42,442 bases of DNA from an uncultured Mediterranea sp. (GCA_939791845.1 CALNEX010000002.1:1-42442), one strand, 5' to 3'; counted from the stretch's first letter, positions 23,415 to 31,566 are shown. Notes: generated from the letters alone by a model not told the origin. Numbers and translations are program-made.

Positions 23415-23489
23415 AGGCGCGGATTACGCGGATTTCACGGAATAAACCCATAAGGGGAAGAATCCGTGGAATCCGCGTAATCCGCGCCT
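23415..23489. terminator. Large 27-bp inverted repeat between convergent genes
   Basis: The arm at 23415-23441 pairs with 23463-23489 at 26 of 27 positions, around a 21-nt loop. The arms contain the words GCGGATTACGCGGATTTCA and its complement. It sits 20 nt after the alkaline phosphatase stop and 12 nt from the lpxH stop, so it can end transcription from both sides. The left arm has a partly repetitive GCGGATT pattern. Similar words are common between genes in Bacteroides relatives, from memory. Confidence 0.75.
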
Positions 23490-23501
23490 CTTTTCGTGAC
23501 G

Positions 23502-24266
23502 TTACAACTGCGTTTCTCCCTCGATGTAGTTCTCCAGGAAGAGGTGTTCCCCGTCGAACACGGCGTAGGAGAAGAAGTTGATCCAGTCGCCCAGGATGAC
23601 CACGCGCGACGTGGCGTTCAGCATCAGGTCCAGCTCGATGTGGCGGTGCCCGTAGATGAAGTAGTTGATGTCCGGGTGCGTCTTCAGGTAGTTCTTGGTG
23701 TAGAGCACGAGGGGTTCCTTGTCCTCGCCCATATAGTCCGGGTCCTTGCCGTCCACGCGCTTCAGGCGGCTGTGTTTGGCCCAGTTCAGGCCCAAGGCCA
23801 CGCTCCAGCGGGGATGCAGGGCGGAGAAGAGGCGTTGCATCGTGCGGCTGTGGAACAGCAGGCGCAGCAGCTTGAAGCCCGCATCGGGGTCGCCCAGACC
23901 GTCGCCGTGGGCCAGGTAGAACTCCTTGCCATGGATTTCGGTGGTCAGCGCCTCGCGGTGCAGGATGACGCCGCACTCCTTCTCCAGGTAGTCGCCGCAC
24001 CAGATGTCGTGGTTGCCGATGAAGAAGTGCACTTCCACCCCGAGGTCCGTCAGCTCGGACACCTTGCCCAGGAAGCGCGTGTAGCCCTTGGGCACGACGG
24101 TTTTGAATTCGTACCAGAAGTCGAACATGTCGCCCAGCAGGTAGACGGCCGAAGCCTTGTGCTTGATGCTGTCCAGGAAACGGACCAGGCGGCGTTCCTG
24201 TGTCCGTCCGTGGGGGATGGCGAGGGAGCCCAGATGGGCATCGGAGAGGAAGTAGACGTTCTTCAT
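23502..24266 (-). CDS. lpxH: UDP-2,3-diacylglucosamine diphosphatase
   Basis: LpxH-type enzymes cleave UDP-2,3-diacylglucosamine to lipid X and UMP in lipid A synthesis at the inner membrane. The 254-residue product has the calcineurin-type metal motifs SDAHLG (8-13), YLLGDMFDFWYE, FFIGNHDIW, YLAHGDGLG and YGHRHI. The MKNVYFLSDAHLGS start and the C-terminal NFFSYAVFDGEHLFLE are typical of Bacteroidota members. There is no signal peptide, unlike the secreted phosphoesterases next door, so the proximity to the SusCD locus is probably not functional. It converges on the alkaline phosphatase gene. Confidence 0.9.
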   Translation of the reverse strand: MKNVYFLSDAHLGSLAIPHGRTQERRLVRFLDSIKHKASAVYLLGDMFDFWYEFKTVVPKGYTRFLGKVSELTDLGVEVHFFIGNHDIWCGDYLEKECGVILHREALTTEIHGKEFYLAHGDGLGDPDAGFKLLRLLFHSRTMQRLFSALHPRWSVALGLNWAKHSRLKRVDGKDPDYMGEDKEPLVLYTKNYLKTHPDINYFIYGHRHIELDLMLNATSRVVILGDWINFFSYAVFDGEHLFLENYIEGETQL

Positions 24267-24323
24267 AAGCGTGTTGATAAGTAGTGATTCATATAAAAAT
24301 AAGGGATGGCGTTCCTTTGGCTT

Positions 24324-25442
24324 TTATGGCCGATGTCCCAGCAGGTCGTTCAGCAAGTTGTACGAGAAATCCACTTGTACAATCTTTCCTTCCGGGTCAA
24401 TAAGCACCTTCGTGGGAAAATGCTGCACGTTATAGGCTCTCGTTATTTCGCCGTGTTCGTTATGGTCAAATACGTTCACCCAAGGCAGTTTGTATCTTTC
24501 CACTGCTTTCCTCCATCGGTCTTCCGTGTCGTGGCAGCAGATGGCCACTACTTCCAGTTTGTCTTTGTATTTGGCGTAGTGCTCTTTCAACTCCGGGAAA
24601 CCTTTGATGCACCAGATGCACCAACTTCCCCAGAAGTCAAGGATGACGTATTTGCCCCGTAGTGAGGATAAGGTGAAGTCATGGCCTTGCAGGTCTTTCA
24701 AGGTGAAGTCGGGGGCGTTTTCCCCTTTCAGGACTTCTTTCTTGTTCTCCTGCTCCTGTCCTATCTGCACCAGCTTTTGGTAGAGCGGGGCCAACGGGCC
24801 GCCCTTAACTTGGTCGGACAGGTCGTGCAGCGGGGAGCCGTTGTGTCCGGTAATCCCCCTTTTATAGCAGAGGTAGAGGGCCGCGTCTTCGCCCGAGTGT
24901 TCGTGGATGTATTCCAGGATGGCTTCGTCCATGTCCTGATAGTAGTCATAGTAGGCCATGCGGAAGTTGCTGATGGAGTCGCGGTCCACGCCGGCTGCCT
25001 GCATGGAATCGGCCTGTGCTTCGGCTTGGGCAATCTTGTCCAGGTAGGGCTGCCATAGTTTTTCGCTGTCCAGGTAGGTTTGGTAGAACGCGCTCCCTTT
25101 TACTTGATAGCTGTCCACCGAGCCTGTCACCTTGACGGACTCTCCGGGCAAGACCACTACCTCGATTTCCTGTTGTTTCTTTTGCTTGAGGGGATAGAGG
25201 GTGATTCTCACCGGAAGCGAATCTTTCTCGATGGGCAAGGAGAAGGCGCCTTGTTGGCAGACGATGATGTCCGTCCGCATGTGTTCATCCTTGATGTCGT
25301 CCACAAAACGGCTGGATACGAGCAGTGTATCGTTGGGAAGCCCGGTCAGTGTCCCGCTGAGGCTTGTCTCGCGCGGAGCATTGGCTTGGCAGGCTGTCAA
25401 CAATAGCACAATGCTTGTCCAGGTGATAATGCAATTCTTCAT
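24324..25442 (-). CDS. Thioredoxin-fold lipoprotein with DUF4369-like N-terminus, active site CIWC
   Basis: The 372-residue lipoprotein (VLLLTAC lipobox) has an N-terminal DUF4369-like beta domain (SLSGTLTGLPNDTLLVSSR). A helical middle region (about 115-225) is followed by a TlpA/AhpC-TSA thioredoxin domain (about 235-372) with APDFTLKDLQGHDFTLSSLRGKYV and LDFWGSWCIWCIKGFPEL. The CXXC is CIWC. Such proteins act as thiol-disulfide reductases facing the periplasm. It is the last of three tandem paralogues on the minus strand; the upstream copy ends 8 nt before this gene. It has the most divergent dipeptide, and the downstream cysteines CCHD replace the CRD of the others. Confidence 0.87.
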   Translation of the reverse strand: MKNCIITWTSIVLLLTACQANAPRETSLSGTLTGLPNDTLLVSSRFVDDIKDEHMRTDIIVCQQGAFSLPIEKDSLPVRITLYPLKQKKQQEIEVVVLPGESVKVTGSVDSYQVKGSAFYQTYLDSEKLWQPYLDKIAQAEAQADSMQAAGVDRDSISNFRMAYYDYYQDMDEAILEYIHEHSGEDAALYLCYKRGITGHNGSPLHDLSDQVKGGPLAPLYQKLVQIGQEQENKKEVLKGENAPDFTLKDLQGHDFTLSSLRGKYVILDFWGSWCIWCIKGFPELKEHYAKYKDKLEVVAICCHDTEDRWRKAVERYKLPWVNVFDHNEHGEITRAYNVQHFPTKVLIDPEGKIVQVDFSYNLLNDLLGHRP

Positions 25443-25450
25443 GCGGGGTG

Positions 25451-26590
25451 TTATTTGAACAGTTCGTCCAGGTATTCATAGAAGGCCGGGTCTTCGCCCA
25501 CCACAATCTTGGCAATCTTGCCTTCGGGGTCCACGACAATCTTCGTGGGATAACCCTGTATGGCGTAGAGGATGCTGACATCGGGGTCGCCGGCGTTGCG
25601 CACGTGCAGCCAGGGCAATTCATGCTTCTCCACGGCGGCCTTCCATTTCTCCTCCGTGTCGCGGCAGTCGATGCCCAGGATTTCCAGCTTGCCCTTGTAC
25701 TTTTCGTAGTACTTCTTCATATCGGGGATGCCCTTGATGCACCAGCCGCACCAGCTGCCCCAGAAGTCCAGCACTACGTATTTGCCGCGCAGGGAGCTGA
25801 GGGAGAGGGGTTGGCCGTTGAGGTCGTTCAGGGTGAAGTCGGGGGCAGGAAGGCCCTCCTTGATTTTGGCTTCGGCTTCCTCACGGGCCTTTGCCTTTTT
25901 CACTTGTGCATCCAAATATTGGTAGAATCCGGAGAATACGCCGTTTTTGGCTTTGTCGCCCAGCAGGGACAGGGCTTCTTCCATCCGGCTTCCGGATTGG
26001 GAGGCCAGGAAAACGGAGGCATCCTCGTCCGGATGTTGGCGAATATAATCGATGTGCAGAGCCATCGCCCGTTGTCCCAACGCTTGTATTTGTGCGGTGA
26101 TGGTGGAATCTTCCGGGAGGTCTGTCGGGTCGATGTTGCTGTGCTTCTTCAGGATGGTTTGGAGAGAGTCGATGGTGGGTTGCCACGTCTTTTCGGCTTC
26201 GTTGAGGGAGGCATAGAAGTCACTGCCTTCCACTTTATAATCTTCCAATGAGCCGTTCACTGTCAGTGCGTCGTTGGGGAAGGCCACGATTCGGATGTTC
26301 TGGGTCATGTTGAGCATCTTGTTGCCAGCAGGTTTGGCGAAGATGACGGCTTGTATGGGCAGGGTGTCACACTCCAGCGTGAGGCTGAATTTGCCGTCTA
26401 GCAGGGCAACGGTGTCCAACTTGGTGGCGGAACTTCCACCGGAAACTGTAGGCAGGGCTGCGTGCGTCACCAGCAGCGTGTCACTCTCCACCCCCGTCAG
26501 CGTGCCGCTGATGGTGATGTTCTTCGATGAGGGTTGGCAGGCGCAGAGCAGTGCAGCCCCGGCCAACATCATAAGTACGTTCTTTTTCAT
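25451..26590 (-). CDS. Thioredoxin-fold lipoprotein with DUF4369-like N-terminus, active site CGWC
   Basis: The 379-residue protein shares the layout of its neighbours: lipobox AALLCAC, an N-terminal DUF4369-like domain (ITISGTLTGVESDTLLVTHA), a helical linker and a C-terminal thioredoxin domain with LDFWGSWCGWCIKGIPDM and the cis-proline region near YAIQGYPTKIVVDPEGKI. CGWC is typical of TlpA/ResA-like reductases. It starts 15 nt after the stop of the upstream paralogue and ends 8 nt before the next, so the three are one transcription unit. The C-terminal 170 residues are much more similar among the three than the middles, consistent with duplication. Confidence 0.88.
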   Translation of the reverse strand: MKKNVLMMLAGAALLCACQPSSKNITISGTLTGVESDTLLVTHAALPTVSGGSSATKLDTVALLDGKFSLTLECDTLPIQAVIFAKPAGNKMLNMTQNIRIVAFPNDALTVNGSLEDYKVEGSDFYASLNEAEKTWQPTIDSLQTILKKHSNIDPTDLPEDSTITAQIQALGQRAMALHIDYIRQHPDEDASVFLASQSGSRMEEALSLLGDKAKNGVFSGFYQYLDAQVKKAKAREEAEAKIKEGLPAPDFTLNDLNGQPLSLSSLRGKYVVLDFWGSWCGWCIKGIPDMKKYYEKYKGKLEILGIDCRDTEEKWKAAVEKHELPWLHVRNAGDPDVSILYAIQGYPTKIVVDPEGKIAKIVVGEDPAFYEYLDELFK

Positions 26591-26605
26591 CTGAATGTAT
26601 CGGTT

Positions 26606-27739
26606 TTAGTTAAACAATTTGTCCAAGTATTCATAGAAAGCCGGACCTTCGCCCAGGACTATCTTGGCAATCTTGCCTGCGGGGTCGATGACTATCTTGG
26701 TGGGATAGGCTTGGATACCGTAAAGCAGGCTGACATCAGGGTTGTCCTCGTTGCGGACGTGCAGCCAGGGTATCTTGTGCTTCTCCACGGCGGCCTTCCA
26801 TTTCTCCTCCGTGTCGCGGCAGTCGATGCCGAGGATTTCCAGTTTGTCCTTGTACTTCTTATAGTATTCTTTCATCTTGGGAATGTCCGCGATGCACGAG
26901 CCGCACCAGCTTCCCCAGAAATCCAGCACGACATACTTGCCGCGCAGAGTACTGAGGGTGAAGGGCTGGTCTTGCAGGTTTTTCAGCGTGAAGTCCGGGG
27001 CTTCGATACCTTTCTTGATGCGTTTTTGGGCTGCCTCGCGCTTGTCCGCCACTTTGATGGAGTTTTCGAAGGTGCGGTAAAGCGGGGCAAGCGGACCGTT
27101 CTTGACCTCGTCGGCCAGCGTAGGCAGCAGTTCACGGATGTTGCCTAATCCCATCATGGAGAGCAAATAGAGGGAAACATCGTTGTCTGGATGCCGCTTC
27201 ACGTAGTTCCGGCGTACGTCCATCATTTGTTCGAGGGCCGGACGGTATGATTCGGTGTATATCTTGCGGACTTTTTCCTTGGCTTTTTTGCCCTGCTCTT
27301 TCTCCAGTCGGAACATGGTGTCGCTTAGTGCGTAGACCTTGCGTTCGTAAGGCCTTAAGGTGTCAAGTATTTGCTGCAAGGCCGTGTTGAAGGGGCTGCC
27401 CTCCACCCGGTAGTCGCTTGTCGTGCCGCTCACGGTGAGCGACTCGCCAGGAAGGAGTACAAGCTCCAGGTAGTTGAGCTTGTCCTGAGGGGTGTGCAGG
27501 ATGATTTGGTAGGGCACGGTATCGCAGGGCGCCTGGAACATGAACTTTCCTTCTTGCAGGACGAGGGTGTCCTTCACTCTCTCTTTGTCTTTGCTACCAT
27601 CCATCGGAATACTGGTAGCGAGGAGCGTATCGTTCCCTATGTCCGTCAGTGTGCCGCTAACGGTGCCGGGCCTTTGTGCGGGCTGGCAGGCGCAGAGCAG
27701 TGCCGCCCCGGCCAGTCCCATAAGCGTTGCTTTCTTCAT
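26606..27739 (-). CDS. Thioredoxin-fold lipoprotein with DUF4369-like N-terminus, active site CGSC
   Basis: The 377-residue protein has lipobox AALLCAC, an N-terminal DUF4369-like domain (GTVSGTLTDIGNDTLLATSI), a lysine-rich helical middle (about 130-210) and a thioredoxin domain with LDFWGSWCGSCIADIPKM. The active site is CGSC, different from both sister copies. ILGIDCRDTEEKWKAAVEKHKIPWLHVRNEDNPDVS is nearly identical to the next copy. It is the first of the three paralogues and begins 33 nt after the DUF59 gene, so all four may share the promoter at 28112-28142. Confidence 0.88.
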   Translation of the reverse strand: MKKATLMGLAGAALLCACQPAQRPGTVSGTLTDIGNDTLLATSIPMDGSKDKERVKDTLVLQEGKFMFQAPCDTVPYQIILHTPQDKLNYLELVLLPGESLTVSGTTSDYRVEGSPFNTALQQILDTLRPYERKVYALSDTMFRLEKEQGKKAKEKVRKIYTESYRPALEQMMDVRRNYVKRHPDNDVSLYLLSMMGLGNIRELLPTLADEVKNGPLAPLYRTFENSIKVADKREAAQKRIKKGIEAPDFTLKNLQDQPFTLSTLRGKYVVLDFWGSWCGSCIADIPKMKEYYKKYKDKLEILGIDCRDTEEKWKAAVEKHKIPWLHVRNEDNPDVSLLYGIQAYPTKIVIDPAGKIAKIVLGEGPAFYEYLDKLFN

Positions 27740-27772
27740 ACGTTGTTCTTCATTATTCGTTCTTCATTTCCT

Positions 27773-28084
27773 TCAGAGGAATCCCAGCTCCAGCTTCGCC
27801 TCCTCGCTCATCATGTCCTTGTCCCATTCCGGCTCGAACACCAGGTTGACGGTGGCGGTCCGGACGCCCTCGATGGATTCCAGCTTCTGGCGCACGTCCT
27901 CCATGATGAACTCCGCCGCGGGGCAGTTGGGGGCGGTCAGCGTCATGTCCACGCTGATGTCGAAGTCGTCCGTCACGTCTATCCGGTAGATGAGGCCCAG
28001 GTTGTAGACGTCCACCGGGATTTCGGGGTCGTACACCGTCTTCAGCATGGCCACGATTTTCTCTTCTATCTCAAATTTGGTCAT
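27773..28084 (-). CDS. DUF59/MIP18-family Fe-S cluster assembly factor (SufT/PaaD-like)
   Basis: The 103-residue protein is a stand-alone MIP18 domain: KIVAMLKTVYDPEIPVDVYNLGLIYRI, then VDMTLTAPNCPAAEFIMEDV with the conserved C54 and a final LVFEPEWDKDMMSEEAKLELG. Family members such as SufT and PaaD help deliver iron-sulfur clusters to target proteins in the cytoplasm. It has a good promoter (TTTG, 19 nt, TAGCTTTG) 28 nt upstream and lies ahead of the three thioredoxin-fold lipoproteins; that link may be only operon structure. Confidence 0.9.
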   Translation of the reverse strand: MTKFEIEEKIVAMLKTVYDPEIPVDVYNLGLIYRIDVTDDFDISVDMTLTAPNCPAAEFIMEDVRQKLESIEGVRTATVNLVFEPEWDKDMMSEEAKLELGFL

Positions 28085-28111
28085 ATCAGTATGCAGTTTT
28101 GGTTAGGACGG

Positions 28112-28142
28112 CAAAGCTAACCATTTTCCGTGAGATGGCAAA
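28112..28142 (-). promoter_or_regulatory. Promoter of the DUF59/thioredoxin cluster
   Basis: On the minus strand TTTG at 28139-28142 is followed after 19 nt by TAGCTTTG at 28112-28119, a good Bacteroides -33/-7 pair. It lies 28 nt before the DUF59 ATG. Confidence 0.65.
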
Positions 28143-28159
28143 GCCTGTCCCTCTGATTT

Positions 28160-28846
28160 TCACAGCCGTCCCTCGTCGTTGAAGCTGTAATACGCGCCGT
28201 CCGTCACGATGATGTGGTCCAGCACGTGGATGTTCATCAGGCGGGCCGCGTCGCGCACGGCCTGGGTGAGGCGGGTGTCGTCCGGGCTGGGCTGCGTGTT
28301 GCCCGAGGGGTGGTTATGTACCAATACCAGCTGGGTGGCGCGTGCCAGCAGTGCCTCGCGCAGGATGGTGCGCACGTCCGCCGTGGTCTGGTCCAGGCCG
28401 CCGCGGCTGATGCGCACGCGGTCGATGACGCGGGCACTCTGGTTGAGCAGCAGCACCCAGAACTCCTCGGTGGCAAGGTCGCAGAGCAGGGGGTGGAACA
28501 GTTCGTAGATATCCTTTGACGAACGGATGACGGGGCGTTCGGGCCTTTCCTGCAGCGTGCGGCGTTTTCCCAGTTCGAGGGCGGCCATGATGCTGATACT
28601 CTTGGCGGGCCCCAGGCCCTTGAAGCGGGCGAAGTCGCGCACCTGCCACTTGCCCAGGCGGTGCAGGTTGTTGCCCGCCTCGGCCAGCACGCGCTGCATC
28701 AGGGCGACGGCGCTCTCCTCCGTGTTGCCCGAGCCGATAAGGATGGCCAGCAGTTCGGCGTCGCTCAGGGCTTCGGCGCCTTTCTGCATCATTTTCTCGC
28801 GTGGGCGGTCTTCTTCGGCCCACTGGTTGATGTTGAGTTTGTCCAT
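28160..28846 (-). CDS. radC: RadC-family JAB/MPN-domain protein
   Basis: The 228-residue protein has the RadC layout. An N-terminal helix-hairpin-helix-like region contains DRPREKMMQKGAEALSDAELLAILIGSG. The C-terminal JAB domain carries EEFWVLLLNQSARVI, then VFREAL-like ILREALLARATQLVLVHNHPSGNTQPSPDD, where HxHPSGxxxPSxxD gives the zinc ligands. RadC was named for DNA repair, but its true role is unclear. The gene lies downstream of the glycosyltransferase on the same strand, with array C and about 200 nt between them, so it probably has its own promoter (a weak CACCTTTG box at about 28863-28870). Confidence 0.93.
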   Translation of the reverse strand: MDKLNINQWAEEDRPREKMMQKGAEALSDAELLAILIGSGNTEESAVALMQRVLAEAGNNLHRLGKWQVRDFARFKGLGPAKSISIMAALELGKRRTLQERPERPVIRSSKDIYELFHPLLCDLATEEFWVLLLNQSARVIDRVRISRGGLDQTTADVRTILREALLARATQLVLVHNHPSGNTQPSPDDTRLTQAVRDAARLMNIHVLDHIIVTDGAYYSFNDEGRL

Positions 28847-28938
28847 AGATTGTCAGGATTAATCAAAGGTGTGAGTATAAGGGTATATATTTTGTAAATG
28901 ATTGTCTGTCAGCTATCTGCTCAGCGTATTCTCCGGGT

Positions 28939-29026
28939 GTGTCCGTCGGCTCCCGCGAGCGCGTTCCGCGGTGCCGGCGAGCACGTTCGTCGGATACGGC
29001 GAACTTACTCGGCTTATGGCGGCCGG
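28939..29026. repeat. Array C: three clear and one weak tandem 22-bp units
   Basis: Units start at 28939, 28961, 28983 and 29005, an exact 22-bp period. Units 1 and 2, and units 2 and 3, each share 15/22 positions; unit 4 is weak. Unit 3 contains the imperfect palindrome GTTCGTCGGATACGGCGAAC (28985-29004; 8 of 10 pairs). The array fills most of the 205-bp gap between the ends of the glycosyltransferase and radC genes. Open frames through it are not convincing. Confidence 0.7.
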
Positions 29027-29051
29027 AAGCCGGGCAGAGGCTTGTAAGGTT

Positions 29052-30041
29052 TTATTTGTAGAAGTTGTGCCGGAACGCCTCAAACTCCGCTTGGCCCCGC
29101 ACGCACCGCCGCCACCAGGCCCGCCAGAAGCCCGTGCCGTATCCGATAAGCTGCACGTAGGCGGCCGCCACGGACAGCAGGCCGATGCGCAGGCTGCGGT
29201 TCTGCACCGTGCTATCCAGGCAGACCAGCAAGGCATAGAGCACCAGCGGCGCCGGCGACCAGGGGCAGACCGCCGTGCCCAGTAACAGTATGGCCGTTCC
29301 CAGGGTGAAGACACCCGGCAGGAGGTGGACCACCTTCAGCGAGTCGGGGTATTTCTTATAGAGATTGATGCGGGCAATGCCCGAATTGTGTACTTGCTTG
29401 AAGAACTTGCGCAGGTCTGTCCGCCGTTTGTGCCACACCCACGCCTCCGGGAACAGGCGGCAGCGGTAGCCCCCGCGGAAGATGCGGATGCTGAAGTCAA
29501 TGTCCTCGCCGAACCGCATGGCGGAGAAGCCTCCCAGCGCCTGATACACCGTGCGCCGCACGCCCATGTTGAAACTGCGCGGATAGAATTTGTCCATCTT
29601 CTTCTTGCCTCCCCGGATGCCGCCGGTGGTGAAGAAAGAAGTCATCGAGTAGTTGATGGCCTTCTGCAGGGGCGTAAACGACGGATGTGCACGGTCCGGC
29701 CCGCCGAAGGCGTCGCACGGTTCGCGTTGCAGTTCCCGGTCCACGGCCTCCAGGTAGCCCGGGGGCAGGATGCAGTCCGAGTCGAGGATGAGGAGATAGT
29801 CGCCCTGGGCGCGTTCGGCGGCAAAGTTGCGCGTCTGTCCGGGGCCGGAGTTGGGCTTGGTGAAGTAGTGCAGGTCCAGCCGGCCGGCATATCGGTCCGC
29901 CACCTCCCGGCAGGGGAGGGACGAGCCGTCATCCACGACAATGACCTCGAAATCCCGGAGGGTCTGCGCCGTGAGGCTTTGCAATAGTTCGTCCACTTCG
30001 TCGGGGCGGTTGTAGACGGGGATGAGTAGGGAATATTTCAT
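29052..30041 (-). CDS. Family 2 glycosyltransferase, membrane-associated
   Basis: The 329-residue protein has a GT-A domain (about 1-230): YSLLIPVYNRPDEVDELLQSL, VIVVDDGSS, a LILDSDCILPPGY stretch with the DxD metal site, and NMGVRRTVYQALGGFSAMRFGEDIDFSIRI with the ED acceptor-base region. Two or more hydrophobic segments follow (about 238-300), anchoring it at the inner membrane. It transfers a sugar from a nucleotide donor to a lipid- or glycan-linked acceptor; neither can be specified. It stands alone between the efp terminator and array C, with no polysaccharide cluster around it. Confidence 0.9.
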   Translation of the reverse strand: MKYSLLIPVYNRPDEVDELLQSLTAQTLRDFEVIVVDDGSSLPCREVADRYAGRLDLHYFTKPNSGPGQTRNFAAERAQGDYLLILDSDCILPPGYLEAVDRELQREPCDAFGGPDRAHPSFTPLQKAINYSMTSFFTTGGIRGGKKKMDKFYPRSFNMGVRRTVYQALGGFSAMRFGEDIDFSIRIFRGGYRCRLFPEAWVWHKRRTDLRKFFKQVHNSGIARINLYKKYPDSLKVVHLLPGVFTLGTAILLLGTAVCPWSPAPLVLYALLVCLDSTVQNRSLRIGLLSVAAAYVQLIGYGTGFWRAWWRRCVRGQAEFEAFRHNFYK

Positions 30042-30062
30042 AGGTGCGGGGATGTCTGTAAG

Positions 30063-30099
30063 AAAAAAGCCCCGAATGTGCCTCTCGGCGCATCCGGGG
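30063..30099 (-). terminator. Rho-independent terminator of efp
   Basis: On the minus strand CCCCGGATGCGCC and GGCACATTCGGGG form a hairpin (30070-30099) followed by T6 (30063-30068). It lies 40 nt after the efp stop and just upstream of the glycosyltransferase ATG. Confidence 0.85.
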
Positions 30100-30138
30100 A
30101 CTGAATTTTAATCTTGTCGATTGTTCTGTTGTTCGGCA

Positions 30139-30705
30139 TTATGCCTTTACGCGGCTGACGTACGAGCCGTCGCGCGTGTCAATCTCAATCATTTCGCCTT
30201 CGTTGATGAAGAGGGGTACACGCACCGTGGCGCCGGATTCCACCGTAGCGGGCTTCAGCGTGTTGGTGGCCGTGTCGCCTTTCAGGCCCGGCTCGGTGTA
30301 GGTCACCTTCATTTGTACCTTCACGGGCACTTCGGCATAGAGCACGGTCTCCGTCGAGGCGTCGGACACTACGTCCACCACCATGCCTTCCAGCAAGAAG
30401 TCCACGCCGTTGATGAGGTCGTGGGCGATGGGAATTTGTTCGAAGGTTTCCTGGTTCATGAAGATGTAGTCTTCACCTTCCTTGTACAGATATTGGTGCG
30501 GGCGACGTTCTACGCGCACGTCTTCCAGCTTCTCACCGATGTTGAAGCGACGCTCCAGCACATAGCCGTTCACCACGTCCTTCAGCTTGGTGCGCATGAA
30601 GGTGTTGCCTTTGCCGGGTTTCACATGCAGGAAGTCGATGCAGAAGTAGAGCTTGCCGTCCATGCGGATGGCAGTGCCGATTTTAATGTCTTGGGCATTA
30701 ATCAT
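30139..30705 (-). CDS. efp: Translation elongation factor P
   Basis: EF-P relieves ribosome stalling at polyproline. The 188-residue product has the three-domain length, the MINAQDIKIGTAIRMDGKLY start, the HVKPGKGNTFMRTKLKDV loop with the tip lysine K32, and the GLKGDTATNTLKPATVESGATVRVPLFINEGE C-terminal domain. K32 is the position that is modified or left bare in other bacteria; which applies here cannot be seen. It is divergent from rpmH, with well-formed promoters facing both ways, and ends in a strong terminator. The proline-rich secreted protein at 10418 is the kind of protein that would depend on it. Confidence 0.97.
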   Translation of the reverse strand: MINAQDIKIGTAIRMDGKLYFCIDFLHVKPGKGNTFMRTKLKDVVNGYVLERRFNIGEKLEDVRVERRPHQYLYKEGEDYIFMNQETFEQIPIAHDLINGVDFLLEGMVVDVVSDASTETVLYAEVPVKVQMKVTYTEPGLKGDTATNTLKPATVESGATVRVPLFINEGEMIEIDTRDGSYVSRVKA

Positions 30706-30779
30706 ACGTGATACTATATTATTATGTTATACGATGCATGAAGGAAGTCGAGCCAAGGAACCGGCTCGCTTTTCGGCTG

Positions 30780-30812
30780 CAAAAGTAATGTATTTCGGCA
30801 AAAAACACAAAA
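30780..30812 (-). promoter_or_regulatory. efp promoter
   Basis: On the minus strand TTTTG (30808-30812) and TACTTTTG (30780-30787) are separated by 20 nt, a textbook Bacteroides promoter. It gives an efp leader of about 65 nt. Confidence 0.7.
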
Positions 30813-30838
30813 GATTTGAGAGAAAATGAGTTATCCCC

Positions 30839-30869
30839 TTGGTTATTTCGCGAAAACTCCCTACTTTTG
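30839..30869 (+). promoter_or_regulatory. rpmH promoter
   Basis: TTG (30839-30841), a 20-nt spacer, then TACTTTTG (30862-30869). The leader to the rpmH ATG is about 40 nt. Confidence 0.7.
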
Positions 30870-30913
30870 CAGCCCGAAACTGGGAGAATAATAACATAAA
30901 AAAAGATACAGCG

Positions 30914-31075
30914 ATGAAAAGAACATTCCAACCCTCTAACAGAAAGAGAAGAAACAAGCACGGTTTCCGTGAGAGAATGGCCACTGCAAACGGCCGTAGA
31001 GTATTGGCTGCACGCCGCGCCAAAGGCCGCAAGAAGCTGACCGTATCCGACGAGTACAACGGCGTGAAGGCATAA
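30914..31075 (+). CDS. rpmH: 50S ribosomal protein L34
   Basis: The 53-residue basic protein starts [18 protein letters not shown] at the ATG at 30914, with [22 protein letters not shown], the universal L34 pattern. The tail [12 protein letters not shown] is the Bacteroidota-type extension. The frame opens upstream to 30839, but only this start gives L34. It is monocistronic here, with its own promoter and a strong terminator; it is not linked to rnpA, dnaA or yidC as it is in many bacteria. Confidence 0.98.
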   Translation: MKRTFQPSNRKRRNKHGFRERMATANGRRVLAARRAKGRKKLTVSDEYNGVKA

Positions 31076-31095
31076 GCGCGGAACCCGCTCGAACA

Positions 31096-31146
31096 GACAA
31101 GAGCCGCCCGGCATCGCAGTGAGTGCAGTGCCGGGCGGCTCTTGTC
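31096..31146 (+). terminator. Strong hairpin terminator of rpmH
   Basis: GACAAGAGCCGCCCGGCA (31096-31113) pairs perfectly with TGCCGGGCGGCTCTTGTC (31129-31146), an 18-bp stem. There is no long U-tract, so it may also act as a bidirectional barrier or protect the mRNA end. Confidence 0.8.
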
Positions 31147-31566
31147 ATTACGTTTGGCGTGACAGGCAGTGTGCCCCTTGTTTCTGCGGGCCTCTGCGCT
31201 CGTCCGCGCGGTCTGTGTCCTCTCCCGGTGCCAGTGCGCTCCACACCTATTTTATATTATAATGGCATGAAGGAAAATTCAAGCCCGGAGAGATTCGTTT
31301 ACGAATTTTATCGTTATCTTTGCCGTCAGTGGACGATTACGCCGCTCGTATGTGGAGCGGTTTGGCAGGCATGTGGAACCTGCAACCCGGGGAAGAAAGA
31401 GAATGGGTGCTGAATGTGCCTGTCCGTGTCCTACAAAAGCTGGAAGGCATTGCTTTCGAACCTGTCCGCGGTGATGGGCGGTCATCGTTTCCGTCTGAAA
31501 GCTCCGCAAGGCAACGGTATGGCAGGCATTATTAATTATATATTCACCTAAAAAGTAAATACCAAA
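31147..31566 (+). promoter_or_regulatory. 420-bp region with a -7 box and a long leader
   Basis: TATCTTTG at 31315-31322 is a -7 box, which would give a leader of about 240 nt before the gene at 31567. The leader contains small hairpins (for example GCAGG...CCTGC near 31360-31383). Short open frames (from 31267 and 31350) do not resemble known proteins. The part 31150-31255 is GC-rich with loosely repeated GTGCC/GTCC words but no clean period. I recognise no riboswitch. Confidence 0.4.

Noticed and set aside
23415-23489. Insertion-sequence end or attachment site
   Set aside because: The large inverted repeat sits exactly between two convergent stop codons and has no transposase or target duplication; a terminator is the simpler reading.
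28902-29285. Plus-strand open frame of 127 codons over array C
   Set aside because: It overlaps the glycosyltransferase gene antisense and reads through the repeats; no family resemblance.
31150-31255. A possible sixth 22-bp array
   Set aside because: GTGCC and GTCC words recur, but the spacing is not constant, so I do not count it with the others.
31123-31535. Short open frames in the 31.1-31.5 kb gap
   Set aside because: Frames starting at 31267 and 31350 have no recognised motifs or matching neighbours; kept only as leader sequence.
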